From assembly GCA_019671005.1 (NCBI GenBank), contig CM033725.1, positions 36,106,678 through 36,170,677 on the forward strand: DNA of 64,000 bases, read 5' to 3'. Below, piece after piece: positions 54,215 through 64,000 of this stretch (positions within the stretch are counted from its first letter, which is position 1; every line of letters starts with the position of its first letter). This DNA comes from Hibiscus mutabilis (lineage: Eukaryota; Streptophyta; Magnoliopsida; Malvales; Malvaceae). The notes below the pieces were generated by a model, which was given only the letters and a program-made list of their open reading frames with translations, was not told the DNA's origin and did no database searches. Both the position numbers and the translations under genes were made by a program.

Positions 54215-55245
54215 GCTTAAAGGTCAAATTGGCCCTCAACGAAAAGTTAAAAAATCAATGAAGTTTTTATGAAAAAATTTCATCCAATTGAACCCTCATA
54301 ATTCAAATTACGATCAATCAGACCCTCAAAATTCAAATTGCGGTCAATTTAGCCTTCCTAATGTTGACCGTTACAATTAACAGGTAACTCATAAATAATC
54401 ATTAAGATGGTAACACGTGGCACACTCTAGAAGTGCCACATCATAAAAAATGTAAAAATCATTTAAATTTTAAAAAATATTTAAAATTCAAAAAATTGTA
54501 AAATATTCTAAAATTATTGAAAAAATATAAAATATTTAAATTTAAAAAATCAAGAAAATCTAAAAAATATTTAAATTTGTAAAAAAAATTAAAATTGTGT
54601 ATAAAATTATAAAAAATAGTTTTTACTTAACAAAAAAATATAAAAATAATTGTAATAATTATTAAAAATATTTATAAATACTTATAATTAAATAATATTT
54701 TAAAAAAATTATTATTTAAAAAAAATGTTTTTAAAACCTAAAATTTGAGGGCGACAGTGAGCTCTGGCGGTAGTAGGACGACGAATATGTGAGGGTTTTC
54801 TTGCAAAAGATAGTGACCGGTGGTTGAATCGATGTCAATGCTTGCTTTAGGGATTTATGGGGTTTTTTTGAAAGAAATGAAATTTTGGGGCTTTTTTAGA
54901 AAAAAAATATTATTATATGTTTTTCATAAAAAATTTAAGGTAAATAAGAAAAATAATAAATTAATTTAATATTTTTATATTTTTAATTTCTAAAATTTTA
55001 TGAATTTTTATAATTTTATGTAATTTTTTAGAATTATTTAAAAAATGATTTAATTATGTAGTGCTTCTAGAGTGTGTCACGTGTCCTTCTATCTTTGATA
55101 ATTGGAGGGCATTGACGGTCAACGAGGTCAACTCACCGGAGAGGCTAAATTGGGTGCAATTTGAATTTTGAGGGTTAAATTAGGTAAAAAAATACTTATA
55201 AGAGCTTAATTGATTTTTTGTTGAGTGTCAATTTGACCTTTAAGC
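54215..55245. mobile_element. Foldback / MULE-like non-autonomous DNA transposon
   Basis: Long terminal inverted repeats of about 280 bp pair 54215-54500 with 54960-55245: GCTTAAAGGTCAAATTG at the left end is the inverse of CAATTTGACCTTTAAGC at the right end, and inner blocks such as CACTCTAGAAGTGCCACAT pair with ATGTAGTGCTTCTAGAGTG (one mismatch). There is no transposase. The centre (about 54740-54870) is less AT-rich and might be captured host DNA. A related truncated repeat end lies at about 54030-54190. No clear target duplication was found. Confidence 0.75.
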
Positions 55246-55435
55246 TTTTGTTTTTCAATCATCTCAATTCAAAGTTATCGTGACTGTAGGAGAAAACTTT
55301 TATATAAAGTTGTAGATGTGAATGCACCTCTCAAAGAATGAAAAAAAAAATAGTCAAGCTCGAGTTATTTTAACAAATAGGGATGTTCTAATGAGAGAAT
55401 AACAATACTCCACTGACATTAAGTGGATATCTCGG

Positions 55436-55798
55436 TTGAATTGGCAACTTGGCATCAAATTCATGTTATGGGTACAGGTGCATGACATACCCTTTGCACT
55501 CATAAACAAGGCCAATGTTGAAAAGATTGGTAATCTTTTCCCTGCCTACATCGAATCAAATGTGGATGACGAATATAGGGTGAAATGGGACGACAATCTT
55601 CGAGTCAAAGTGGCTCTTAGAGTTGAAGACCCTTTGAAAACATGGTTCTCCCTCAATCGTAGGAACTATGAGCCTGTGGAAATCTCCTTCAAATACGAAA
55701 AGATCCATGCTGAAAAGAAGTGTTGGTTTGATCTAAAGATCTACAAAAGAGCTGGAAAATTCGGTCCTAGGTTAAGGGCTACACTGAACTGGAAATAG
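55436..55798 (+). pseudogene. DUF4283-type LINE ORF1 fragment
   Basis: A 120-codon stretch contains FMLWVQVHDIPFALINKANV, KIGNLF, VKVALRVEDPLKTWF and EISFKYEKIH. This matches the C-terminal part of the DUF4283 domain (WVQVHxLP ... KYExLP) found in plant L1-type ORF1 proteins and related genes. The CxxCG zinc knuckle that normally follows is missing, replaced by KKCWFDLKI. The sequence stops about 85 bp before the Gypsy-5 LTR. Start codon choice is uncertain, since the upstream text may continue the domain. Confidence 0.65.
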
Positions 55799-56928
55799 TT
55801 AAGGGAGAAATGCCATTCCATCCAAGAAAATAGTTCCAGTTGTGCATACCAACAGTATCAATGAGAAGATGGGGGAAGGTCACTGTAACACCTTGAAAAT
55901 CGGTATAGTCGAAATTGGGTTTCAGCGATCAAAAACCCTACACCGGAAAGGTCCAAATATTGCATTGACTTGGACCGTAATGTCAATTATATAGATATTG
56001 GAATCTAGTTGAGTCAATTTATTGATTAAAGACCTTATCAATTTTATTGGAAAACTGTTTAGTGTCTAAATTGTGAAAATTGAGAGTTTGGGGGCAAAAG
56101 TATTAAGTATAGAAAGTTGAGGGACTAACCTTGTGAATAACCTCTCCCTAAGCCTAATCACCAATACGTGGGATTAGGATATTGAATTCCTTCATCTGAA
56201 GGAAAGCTCACGAATTAAGATGGAATGAGAAAGGGGAAACTTACCCGGTTAGTTGATAAAAAACAAGACACCATCTTTATCTTCAACCTCTCACTTTGAA
56301 TAAGCAAGCACCTTTATTGTTGTAGATTCAAAGCTCGAGTTTTCTTCAATTTCTTGATTCTATCGTATTGTCATCGATTGAATAAGTGAAAGCCCTTCAT
56401 CAATTCCTTGAATTCAAGGCTAAAATGATGGACAATTCCAAAAGGGATATTCATGAACCCTAAAATATCATCTAAGTATCCTAAGCTTTTATCCATGGAA
56501 ATTTAATAGCTATTTCAAGTTGGAATATTGATTTCGATATCGTTGTATTGATTTTAATGTATTCTCTTGTTTCACCTAGCTCAAGAGTTAGAAAAGGAGA
56601 ATCCACCATCTCCATCAAAGGCTAGAAACAAGGGAGTTGTCATCCGAGAGCCGTAGGAGCTTTGTAAAACAAGGTGAGTGTAGTTGGAGTCTCGTGAATA
56701 CGCTAGGTGTTTTTCCCATCAATATTGATTTTTGCATAGCTAACATTGTGTCTAAGGATATCACATTGAATCTCATTGGAGACTATATTGGTAAGCATGG
56801 GTAAGTTGTTGTATCAAATTATTGTTCATAAAAACATTGCTATTGTCATTGGTCTCATTGAAGCATTGAAATATAAAAGCATTAAGCATCAGACATTAAT
56901 ATTGCTATTGCCATTAAATATCGACATT

Positions 56929-57005
56929 AATATTATTATCGCTATTGTCATTAAACATCGTTATTGATATTGTTATTGCCATCGTTATTGTTATTGTTAT
57001 TGTTA
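56929..57005. repeat. ATTGTT-type microsatellite
   Basis: Imperfect TTATTG/TTATTA units run through this part of the Gypsy-5 LTR, ending in five consecutive copies of TTATTG-like units near 56990. Confidence 0.8.
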
Positions 57006-57777
57006 TGAACCTTGGATTTGAAAGGACATTGGATACAATTGGCATGCCATAGAATTATGAACTCATTGGTACGGGTGGACTACGGTCCTTTGCTACGGCC
57101 TTTATTGTGGTGAGGTGGAGGGATGTTTATGATATTGGTCAATTGGCGAGGCGGAGAGACTAGACCATTCATTCATTTGGTGAGGCGTAGGAATTCGCGT
57201 ATCCAATATCTTGATTCGATCCAATGGACATTATTATAATATGATATTATTGTCATTGAACTTGATTCATAGTGTTGTCATTGATAAAACATGATCTAGA
57301 ATGCATTTCATTATCGTTGTTATTTTTATGATGATCTTACTAGGCAAAGTATGACTAATGCATTTCATCTCATGCATTTCAAGTTAAGAAAATCACTGTT
57401 GGGAGATCGAGGATCGTTGGAAGTTTTGGCAAGTCACTACAAGTTAAAGTAATGTATATTATCCCTACAAACTCCTAGTATGGTGGCAAAGCAGTTAGAC
57501 TAATCACTTTTAACCCTTTTTTGTGTATATGTTGCTTATGGTATGTATAAGTCTTAAAGGCATAAAATGGTGTTTTGAAATTGGCTAAAAGTGGTAAACA
57601 TGCATATTTGGCCTAAAAAGGTAAAAACCTAGTATGGATTCATATTGTTGTGATATTTGGCATGATAGTAGATTATAATGTTGTAGACTTGACTGCAAAA
57701 TTTCATAGGATTTGGACATTGTATGATAGATCAAAATGGATAAAAACCAGACCAAATCTGTCATTACATACCCTATC

Positions 57778-58059
57778 GTATGGATACGGGTAATGGCGTA
57801 TCAGTACAGTTATGCATATTTAGGTAAGGTCAACGTTGTTCAACAAGGCTTATTGGTACTGCTTTGGGCGTATCGGTATATATTTTCAATCCTGGAATCT
57901 GGTTCGCAAAAAGGTTTCAGTACGGCTTCAAGGCATACATTTACTTGTTCATCTATACTGATACAGCTAAAGTTGTACCGATACGAGTTTCGGTCATTGG
58001 AATTTGATAATTGGTAAAATATGTGTGGCATACCAATATGGCCTCTCGAGTATCGGTAC
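57778..58059. repeat. Palindrome array in Gypsy-5 5' LTR
   Basis: Degenerate GTATCGATAC-type sites occur in pairs: for example, GTATGGATAC at 57778 and GTATCAGTAC at 57798 (20 bp apart). Later pairs lie near 57850-57880, 57955-57985 and 58030-58059. Sites are more mutated than in Gypsy-2 and -3. Confidence 0.75.
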
Positions 58060-58505
58060 CAGCTCAAGTAATTCGGTTAAAATCTTTTGTAATAATTCTG
58101 AAAAGTTGCATATTAGTCACCTATTAATGATTGAGTTAATTGAAAAGGTAAATAGATTTTGATTAACATGAAAAATTGCATGTATACTGATTATAGGCTG
58201 AATTACATTGAGGTAAAGTTAATTTCAATGAAGGACCTCTAATTTATTGAATCTACAAATTAGTCCCTAAAACTTATAAGGGTTTAAAATTGGTCTTAAA
58301 TTCAAGATTATTGACTCATAACAAATCATCGTTCTACTATATAGACTTAGTATTATATTGAAACACTGGAATAAAAAATGTATTGACTTTCAACTCACTA
58401 AATCATTGAACACGGATTAAAATATTATACCGATCATCGTATTGAACTATGGTAACATACTTTAACCCGATTTTCGACCAAGCCAGGAAGGGGGTGTTAC
58501 ATTTA

Positions 58506-58517
58506 TGGTACCAGAAC
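58506..58517 (+). other. Gypsy-5 primer-binding site (degenerate)
   Basis: TGGTACCAGAAC lies four bases after the LTR and differs at two positions from TGGTATCAGAGC. Confidence 0.82.
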
Positions 58518-58636
58518 TAGAGTTTAGTCGATTCTAGGACTAAACTTACACTTATTGTATTGTATTTGACACATATGAGTTATGTATTGTGTATATAGTG
58601 ACTTGCTAACTAACCTCCTTTCTTTATATTATAGAG

Positions 58637-59680
58637 ATGTCTTACTCAAATGAAACACATATAAATGAGCCTATTATCGGCTCCTTGCCTCATGGCAAGG
58701 AGATAAGGGGGAGACCCTCCGAATCCAAAAAATTCTCCTCTATAAAATGTTGAACCAAAAGCACAGACTGCTCAAGCTGAATGTTATCGGAACATGGCTG
58801 GCATGTTCAAACACTTTATGACTGCAATGAGAGTTGAGCAGGCTGTGCACCCTACCGCAGCTGTTATCCAATATGCTCGGGCTCCTATTGATAAACTATC
58901 TCAGCACTGAGCTTATACCTTTTCTGGTTAGGATGATGATAATCCTGAAACTGCTGAATATTGGTTGGATAACACTTAAGAATTCTGAATAAGCAGTTGT
59001 AGTGTTCAGACGAGCACAAGCTGGAATGTACCCTCGTATTTCTTACTCCATCTTAAACAAGGTGGCCGACGAGTGGAGCAGTACATCCATAATTTCTGTA
59101 AGTACTGCAGGTATGGTGCCGAGTACATCAAAAAGGAGGAAGAGAAGTGCAGAATGTTCATTATCGGGCTCAGTGATAAGTTATGCCTTATGTTCACAGT
59201 ATTGGGCATCACTGATTTCTAAGACCTTGTAAATAGAGTCAAGGCCACTAAAGCAACATAGAAAGCCCAAAGGAATGGTGGGTTGAGCAAGTCAGATAAG
59301 AGATTTCGAGATGATTCTCGACTTCCCAAGTGGAACAAGAAAGGAAAGTATCAAGGCCCTAAATAGAATGTGTACCCATAAATTCCCGTTCAGGGAACAT
59401 CGAGAGGCCACAAAATATGACTCAGTCTTTTTCTAAGTCAGCCTTAGTTGATAGTACTAAAGGCTCAAACTGAAACTCTCAATATCCTGTTTGCAACTAT
59501 TGTCAGAATCGACATCGAACAAGTCAGTGTCGTAAGCAGCCTGGAGCTTGTTTCTATTGTGGTGAGCAAGACCATTTTATTCAAGATTGTCCTCTCAATG
59601 CCACCAAGTCCACTACTACACTAGCTAATATTACATCCCTAGCTCAGTCTTTTCGAGGTAAAGGAACAAGGCAAAGATCA
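58637..59680 (+). pseudogene. Gypsy-5 gag with double zinc knuckle
   Basis: The ATG at 58637 opens MSYSNETHIN. Broken capsid text follows. At about 59040 roughly 130 bp present in Gypsy-2 (the part with the SWWD motif) are deleted. Two zinc clusters lie at about 59492-59593: CNYCQNRHRTSQC and CFYCGEQDHFIQDC, the second an intact CCHC knuckle. Gypsy-2 and -3 have only the second one. Confidence 0.85.
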
Positions 59681-59689
59681 TCGGGAACT

Positions 59690-60154
59690 GTGAGGAAACC
59701 TAGTGGCTTAGGGAAACCATCGAACAGGCAAGAATCGAAGACCTCTGTCCAGATGTATCATGTGAAGAGCAGGGAGGAGGAGGATAATGATCTTGACATC
59801 ATTGCAGGTACCATTGAGTTGTATTCACATTCCTTATATGCATTGATTGACCCTGGTTCTACTCACTCTTTTATAAGTACCGTATTAGTTAAGAAGTATA
59901 GGTTGTCCTTTGAACCTATAGTATCGAAAATCTATGTAACCAACCCGTTGGATGATTGTGTCACTGTAAGTCTTGTGTGTAAGAATTGTCCCTTATTGAT
60001 TCAAGGGATTCTATTTTTTGCCAATTTATTGGCACTTTCGATCCACTAGTTTGATGTTATACTGGGTTTAGATCGGCTCAATGAACATCAAGCTTGGGTA
60101 GATTGCAGCAAGAGGAAGCTGCATCTTCGAGGCCTTGGTAAAGAGAACATCGCT
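59690..60154 (+). pseudogene. Gypsy-5 aspartic protease
   Basis: The catalytic loop YALIDPGSTHSFIS is intact at about 59838-59878. The frame runs to a TAG at 60047-60049, then continues in frame with FDVILGLDRLNEHQAWVDCS. Trp of the GLDWL motif is replaced by Arg. Confidence 0.9.
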
Positions 60155-61110
60155 TTGATGAATTCAAGAAACCCTTCATTATATGCTTTGAATTTGGAAG
60201 CCAATGATGAATCTCAATTCCCAGACATTGACACCATGTGTGAATTTCCTAAATTTTTTCCTAATGAGCTCTCAGATTTACCTCTAACCCGTGAAGTGGA
60301 ATTTGGCATTGAAATGCAGCTTGGAACTGCCCCAGTTTCCATTGCACCTTATCCAATGGCAGCTGTTGAGTTGAAAGAATTAAAAGTCTAGATTCAAGAA
60401 TTGCTTGATAAAGGCTTCATTCGACCAAGTTCTTCACCTTGGAGAGCATCGGTTCTATTTGTAAAAAAGAAGGATAGTTCCATGAGGCTCTGGATCAATT
60501 ATTGACAGTTGAATAAGGTAACCATCAAAAACAAGTATCCATTGCCAAGGATAGGCTACCTATTTCGACCAGCTTAAGGATGCCTCTATGTTTCCCAAGA
60601 TCGATTTAAGGTCTGGATATTATCAGATGCGAGTCAAAGAATGTGATGTACCTAAAATATCTTTTCATACAATGTACAAGAACTACAAATTCTTGGTAAT
60701 GCCCTTTGGGTTAACCAATGCACCGGCAGCCTTTATGGATTTGATGAATCAGATTTTCAGACCCTATCTAGATAAAATTGTTGTGGTATTCATTGATGAT
60801 ATCTTAATCTATTCAAATAATGCTATTGAACATTCAAGATCACCTCAACATGGTGCTTCAAACCCTTCGGGAGAAGTAGTTGTTTGCCAAGTTCTCTAAG
60901 TGTGAGTTTTGGCTCACTGAAGTTTCTTTTCTTGGGCACATTGTATCGGCTTCAAGCATCCGAGTCGATCCAAAGAAAATTCAAGCCATTCTTGATTGGC
61001 ACCCACCGAAGAACATTGGTGAGGTGAGAAGTTTCCTTAGTCTTGTTGGTTATTATAGAAGATTCGTCAAAGGATTTTCTATGATAACACTGAGAAAAGA
61101 AGCTTCGTTC
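60155..61110 (+). pseudogene. Gypsy-5 reverse transcriptase
   Basis: Fingers read FPNELSDLPLTREVEF, a stop at 60389, then FIRPSSSPWRAS. A frameshift lies near 60555. Palm 60588-60840 has FPKIDLRSGYYQMRV, FLVMPFGLTNAPAAF and the catalytic FIDDILIYS. After another frameshift, thumb and connection at 60880-61110 show FAKFSKCEFWL, FLGHIVSASSIRVDP and VGYYRRFVKGFSM, followed by a small deletion of the APLTKL block. Confidence 0.9.
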
Positions 61111-61560
61111 ATTTGGACCAAGGAACAACAAAAAAGCTTCGATCAATTGAAATAAGTCTTACCCACGCACCGATTCTAACGCAACTCGAGTCTAAAAAGG
61201 ACTACACAGTCTATAGTGATGCATCATATCTTGGGTTAGGATGTGTATTGTTGCAAGAATGTAAGGTCATTGCTTATGCTTCGAGACAACTGAAGCCCCA
61301 TGAGATGAATTATCCTACTCCTGACTTGGAGTTGGTTGTAGTTGTCTTTTCATTGAAAATTTTGCGACACTATCTCTACAGAGAAAAGTGTTATCTCTTC
61401 ACCGATCACAAAAGTCTTAAATATTTGTTGACTCAAAATGAGTTGAATCTCCGGCAATAGAGATTGATGGATCCCCTTAAAGATTATAATCTTGTTATTG
61501 ATTACTATCCAGGCAAGGCCAACGTCGTTACTGATGCACTCAGCTGCAAACCTATGTCTG
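61111..61560 (+). pseudogene. Gypsy-5 RNase H
   Basis: VYSDASYLGLGCVLLQ, YASRQLKPHEMNYPTPDLEL, FTDHKSLKYLLTQNELNLRQ and, past a TAG at 61458-61460, DYYPGKANVVTDALSCKPMS are readable in one frame. The frame reaches the G at 61560, first base of the codon split by intron A. Confidence 0.9.
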
Positions 61561-61636
61561 GTAAGCATTATCATTGATCATCAAACCCCACCTACTGTTT
61601 ATTTCATTAAAATCATTGCAAATCATTGTATTGTAG
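61561..61636 (+). other. Predicted intron A in Gypsy-5 pol (76 bp)
   Basis: It starts with the consensus-like donor GTAAGC and ends CATTGTATTGTAG. It is phase 1, at the same codon as intron A of Gypsy-1, and shares text with it (AAACC.CC.., TCATTAAAAT, CAAATCATTGTA). Removing it restores the exact residue count seen in intronless Gypsy-2 and -3 (ten residues from the KP motif to NAHF). Confidence 0.8.
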
Positions 61637-62403
61637 ATCCTTAAGCTATTAATGCTCACTTCTGACTTCAGAAGCACCATTGCCTCGTAGTTGAGCTTCA
61701 GGCTCAGTCTACTATTGTTTCGAGAATCAAAACATTACAAAGATAAGACTCTGAACTCTAATCTATTGTTTCCAAGTTACAAGATAATCCAGATTTCAAA
61801 ATTAATCCTAAAGGACTATTATATTTTCCTGGTCGAATCTATGTACCCAATGATGAGTCTCTTCGCATTGATATTCTCAAGGAAGCTCATTTGAGTTCTT
61901 TTTCTGTTCACTCAGGTTCTGTAAAGATGTACAAGGACCTTTAGGAACTCTATTGGTGGACGGGCATGAAACAAGCCATAATTGACTTGGTGTCCAAATG
62001 TCTTACGTGCCAGCGTGCCAAGGCTGAGCACCGTTTCCCTATCGGATTATTGCAACCTATTGAACTACCGTAGTGGAAGTGGGAGAGAATCACTATGGAC
62101 TTTGTTAGTGGTCTACCCCTAACTCCTACTAAGCACGGTGCTATTTGGGTCATTATGGACTATTTCACCAAGTTAGCACATTTCTTACCAGTTAGAATGG
62201 ACTACGGTATTCCTAAGTTGGCTGACTTGTATATCTAAAAAGTTATTCAACTCCACGGAGTACCAAAATCTATCATCTCCTATCAAGATCCTCTATTTAC
62301 TTCTCGATTCTATAGAACATTGCAAGAAGCTTTGGGCACTAGAGTTAACCTTAGTACTGCTTTTCACTCTCAATCTAACGGCAAGTCAGAAAGGGCAATT
62401 CAG
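61637..62403 (+). pseudogene. Gypsy-5 integrase, N-terminal and core domains
   Basis: After intron A come INAHF, several stops, the zinc-binding region (HSGSVKMYKDL, CLTCQRAKAEH) and the core: MDFVSGLP with the first Asp, IISYQDPLF where SDRD has become SYQD (second catalytic Asp lost), and NGKSER with the Glu. The exon ends with CAG at 62401-62403. Confidence 0.87.
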
Positions 62404-62471
62404 ATAATCATCAAAAAATCCCCCCATTGAATCATTGAAAATGTGCATCGTTATTGAACCTTTCTGTATAG
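62404..62471 (+). other. Intron B remnant in Gypsy-5 with damaged donor (68 bp)
   Basis: It lies at the same codon boundary as intron B of Gypsy-2 and -3 and ends with a good acceptor (TTTCTGTATAG). Its first bases are ATAATC instead of GTAA, which suggests a G-to-A change at the donor. Removal restores AIQ-ILEDML. In this copy the intron would probably be spliced poorly or not at all. Confidence 0.65.
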
Positions 62472-63242
62472 ATTCTGGAAGACATGCTACGTGCATGTAT
62501 TATTAATTTTGGTGGATCTTGGGAGAAATCCCTACGTCTCATTGAGTTTGCCTACAACAATAGCTATCAAGCTTTCTTTAAGATGGCACAATATGAAGCA
62601 TTGTATGGCAGACGCTGCAAAACTCCATTGTGTTGGTCTAAACTCGGTGAAGGCAAGATGTTGGGCTCTGGCCTACTTCGGGAAATCGGAGAACGGGTTA
62701 CCATCATCTATGATCGCTTGAAAGCTGTCTTTGACCGAGAAAAGGTCTATGATGATTTAAAGCAAAGGGATATACAGTACGAGGTTGGTGAGAAAACCTT
62801 CCTCAAGGTTTCACCATGGAAGAAAGTTTTGAGGTTTGGAAAAAAGTGGAAGCTGAGTCCCTGTTTCATTGGACTCTTTGATGTTATTGAGAAAGTTGGC
62901 CTTGTAGCTTATCGATTATCGTTACCCTAAAAACTGAGCAAGATTCATGATGTATTCCATGTATTGATGCTTCAGAAGTACCGCTCTGACCCTTCGCATA
63001 TCATTGAACCAGAATCTGTAGAGATTCAACCTAATTTGACCTACGTGGAGGAACCAGTTCAAATTCTTGCAAAAGAGGTTAAAAAACTACGCAACAAATC
63101 AGTTTCATTGGTCAAAGTGCTTTGGAGGAGCCACATTGCTGAGGAAGCAACCTGGGAATCGAAGAAACAATAAATAAGCAATATCTTCATCTCTTCGGTT
63201 CAGGTAAAAATTCAAGGATGAATTTTTCTTAAGGGGGAAAGT
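62472..63242 (+). pseudogene. Gypsy-5 integrase C-terminus and chromodomain-like tail
   Basis: The open stretch 62484-62930 has EFAYNNSYQAFFKMAQYEA, GRRCKTPLCW, EVGEKTFLKVSPWKKVLRF and LVAYRLSLP. A TAA follows, then HVLMLQKYRSDPSH-like text, EEPVQILAKEVKKLRNK, VKVLWRSHIAEEATWE and a stop before YLHLFG. The chromodomain-like end is nearly complete. Confidence 0.9.
63226..63242 (+). other. Gypsy-5 polypurine tract
   Basis: TTCTTAAGGGGGAAAGT precedes TGTAACACCCC of the 3' LTR. Confidence 0.85.
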
Positions 63243-64000
63243 TGTAACACCCCAAAAATTGGTCTAGTCGAAATTGGATTCTAGCGATCAGAAACCCTAC
63301 ACCGAAAAGGTCCAAATATTGTATTGACTTGGACCGTATGGTCAATTATATTGATATTGGACTCTAGTTGAGTCAATTTATTGATTAATGACCTTATCAA
63401 ATTTATTGGAAATCTGTTTAGTTTTTAAATTGTGAAAATTGAGAGTTTGGGGCAAAAGTATTAAGCATAGAAAGTTGAGGGACTAACCTTACGATTAGCC
63501 CCTCTCCAAGCCTAATCACCAATACGTGGGATTAAGATATTGAATTCCTTCATCTGAAGGAAAGCCCGCGAATTAAGGTGGAATGAAAAATGGGGAAACT
63601 AAGCCCGCGAATTAAGGTGGAATGAAAAATGGGGAAACTTACCCGGTTAGTTGATAAAAAACAAGACACCATCTTTATCTTCAACCTCTCAATTTGAATA
63701 AGCAAGCACCTTCATTGTTGTTGATTCAAAGCTCGAGTTTTCTTCAATTTCTTGATTCCATCGTATTGTCATCGATTGGGTACGTGAAAACACTTTATCA
63801 ATTCCTTGAATTCAAGGCTAAAATGATGGACAATTCCAAAAGGGATATTCATGAACCCTAAAATATCATCTAAGCTTCCTAAGCTTATATCCATGGAAAT
63901 TTAATAGTTATTTCAAGTTGGAATATTGATTTCGATATCGTTGTATTGATTTTAATGTAGTCTCTTGTTTCACCTAGCTTAAGAGTTGGAGAAGAAAATT
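63243..64000 (+). repeat. Gypsy-5 3' LTR, first 758 bp
   Basis: It is colinear with 55884 onward. It contains a perfect 39-bp tandem duplication (63562-63600 and 63601-63639, starting AAGCCCGCGAATTAAGG) where the 5' LTR has one copy (about 56210-56248). The rest is outside the window. Confidence 0.92.

Larger units (their letters stand above)
55884..58501 (+). repeat. Gypsy-5 5' LTR
   Basis: It starts TGTAACACCTTG and ends GGGGGTGTTACA. Landmarks in order are an ATTGTT-rich microsatellite, a CTACGG pair (about 57071-57092), a TGCATTTCA site (about 57375), the AAACTCCTAG block (57469-57488) and a palindrome array. The order is the same as in Gypsy-2, although the sequences have diverged widely. 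Confidence 0.92.
55884..64000 (+). mobile_element. Gypsy-5: Ty3/gypsy chromovirus, 3' LTR cut by window end
   Basis: A 2618-bp 5' LTR, PBS, gag, protease, RT, RNase H, integrase, polypurine tract and the first 758 bp of the 3' LTR are present. It is the only element with both pol introns. Stops and frameshifts make it inactive. The left flank is GTCAC (55879-55883); the right target copy is outside the window. Confidence 0.92.

Noticed and set aside
55436..55798. A standalone host gene
   Set aside because: It matches the end of a DUF4283 domain found in LINE-type ORF1 proteins, lacks the zinc knuckle, and is bounded by transposable elements.

Overview
The window is repeat-dense plant nuclear DNA, most likely pericentromeric or other heterochromatin of a eudicot. 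Every long coding signal belongs to a decayed transposable element: five Ty3/gypsy elements of chromovirus type (chromodomain-like tail after integrase, probably the Tekay/Del group), one Ty1/copia element, one Athila/Tat-like non-autonomous LTR element, two solo LTRs, a CACTA-like remnant carrying a ribosomal protein S11 exon, a foldback (MULE-like) element, and fragments of another copia element and of a DUF4283-type LINE ORF1. No intact host gene, tRNA, rRNA or CRISPR array was seen. The species cannot be named from the sequence.

Layout. 1-6838: Gypsy-1 (+, 3' part only), with a minus-strand solo LTR (3289-5943) inside its 3' LTR. Gypsy-1 sits inside the 5' LTR of Gypsy-2 (+, 6839-16179). 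16180-18290: CACTA-like remnant with transposase and RPS11 fragments. From about 19290 an old copia element (+) serves as host for later insertions. Gypsy-3 (minus, 19511-29950, perfect TSD ATAAG) lies in its gag. Gypsy-4 (+, 31608-50050) lies between its integrase and reverse transcriptase. Gypsy-4's 5' LTR is split by a 3.75 kb solo LTR (32847-36600, TSD AGATG), and its 3' LTR is split by the Athila-like element (minus, 42963-49148, TSD ATGGG). The copia RT, RNase H and 3' LTR resume at 50051-51604. 51605-55883 holds small fragments, a GAAA microsatellite and the foldback element. 55884-64000 is Gypsy-5 (+), cut by the window end inside its 3' LTR.

Two signals go beyond ordinary annotation. 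First, the gypsy pol genes carry short spliceosome-type introns at two fixed positions. Intron A lies at the RNase H/integrase junction (Gypsy-1 and -5). Intron B lies just after the catalytic Glu of integrase (Gypsy-2, -3 and, with a damaged donor, -5). Each removal restores the homologous reading frame exactly, and each intron is absent from other copies. Second, the LTRs carry clusters of 10-bp palindromes centred on ATCGAT, arranged as pairs 20-23 bp apart (about two helical turns). Most families use GTATCGATAC, while one solo LTR uses GGATCGATCC with the same spacing. The elements are mutated by stops and frameshifts, so the window is read as a fossil record rather than an active system.
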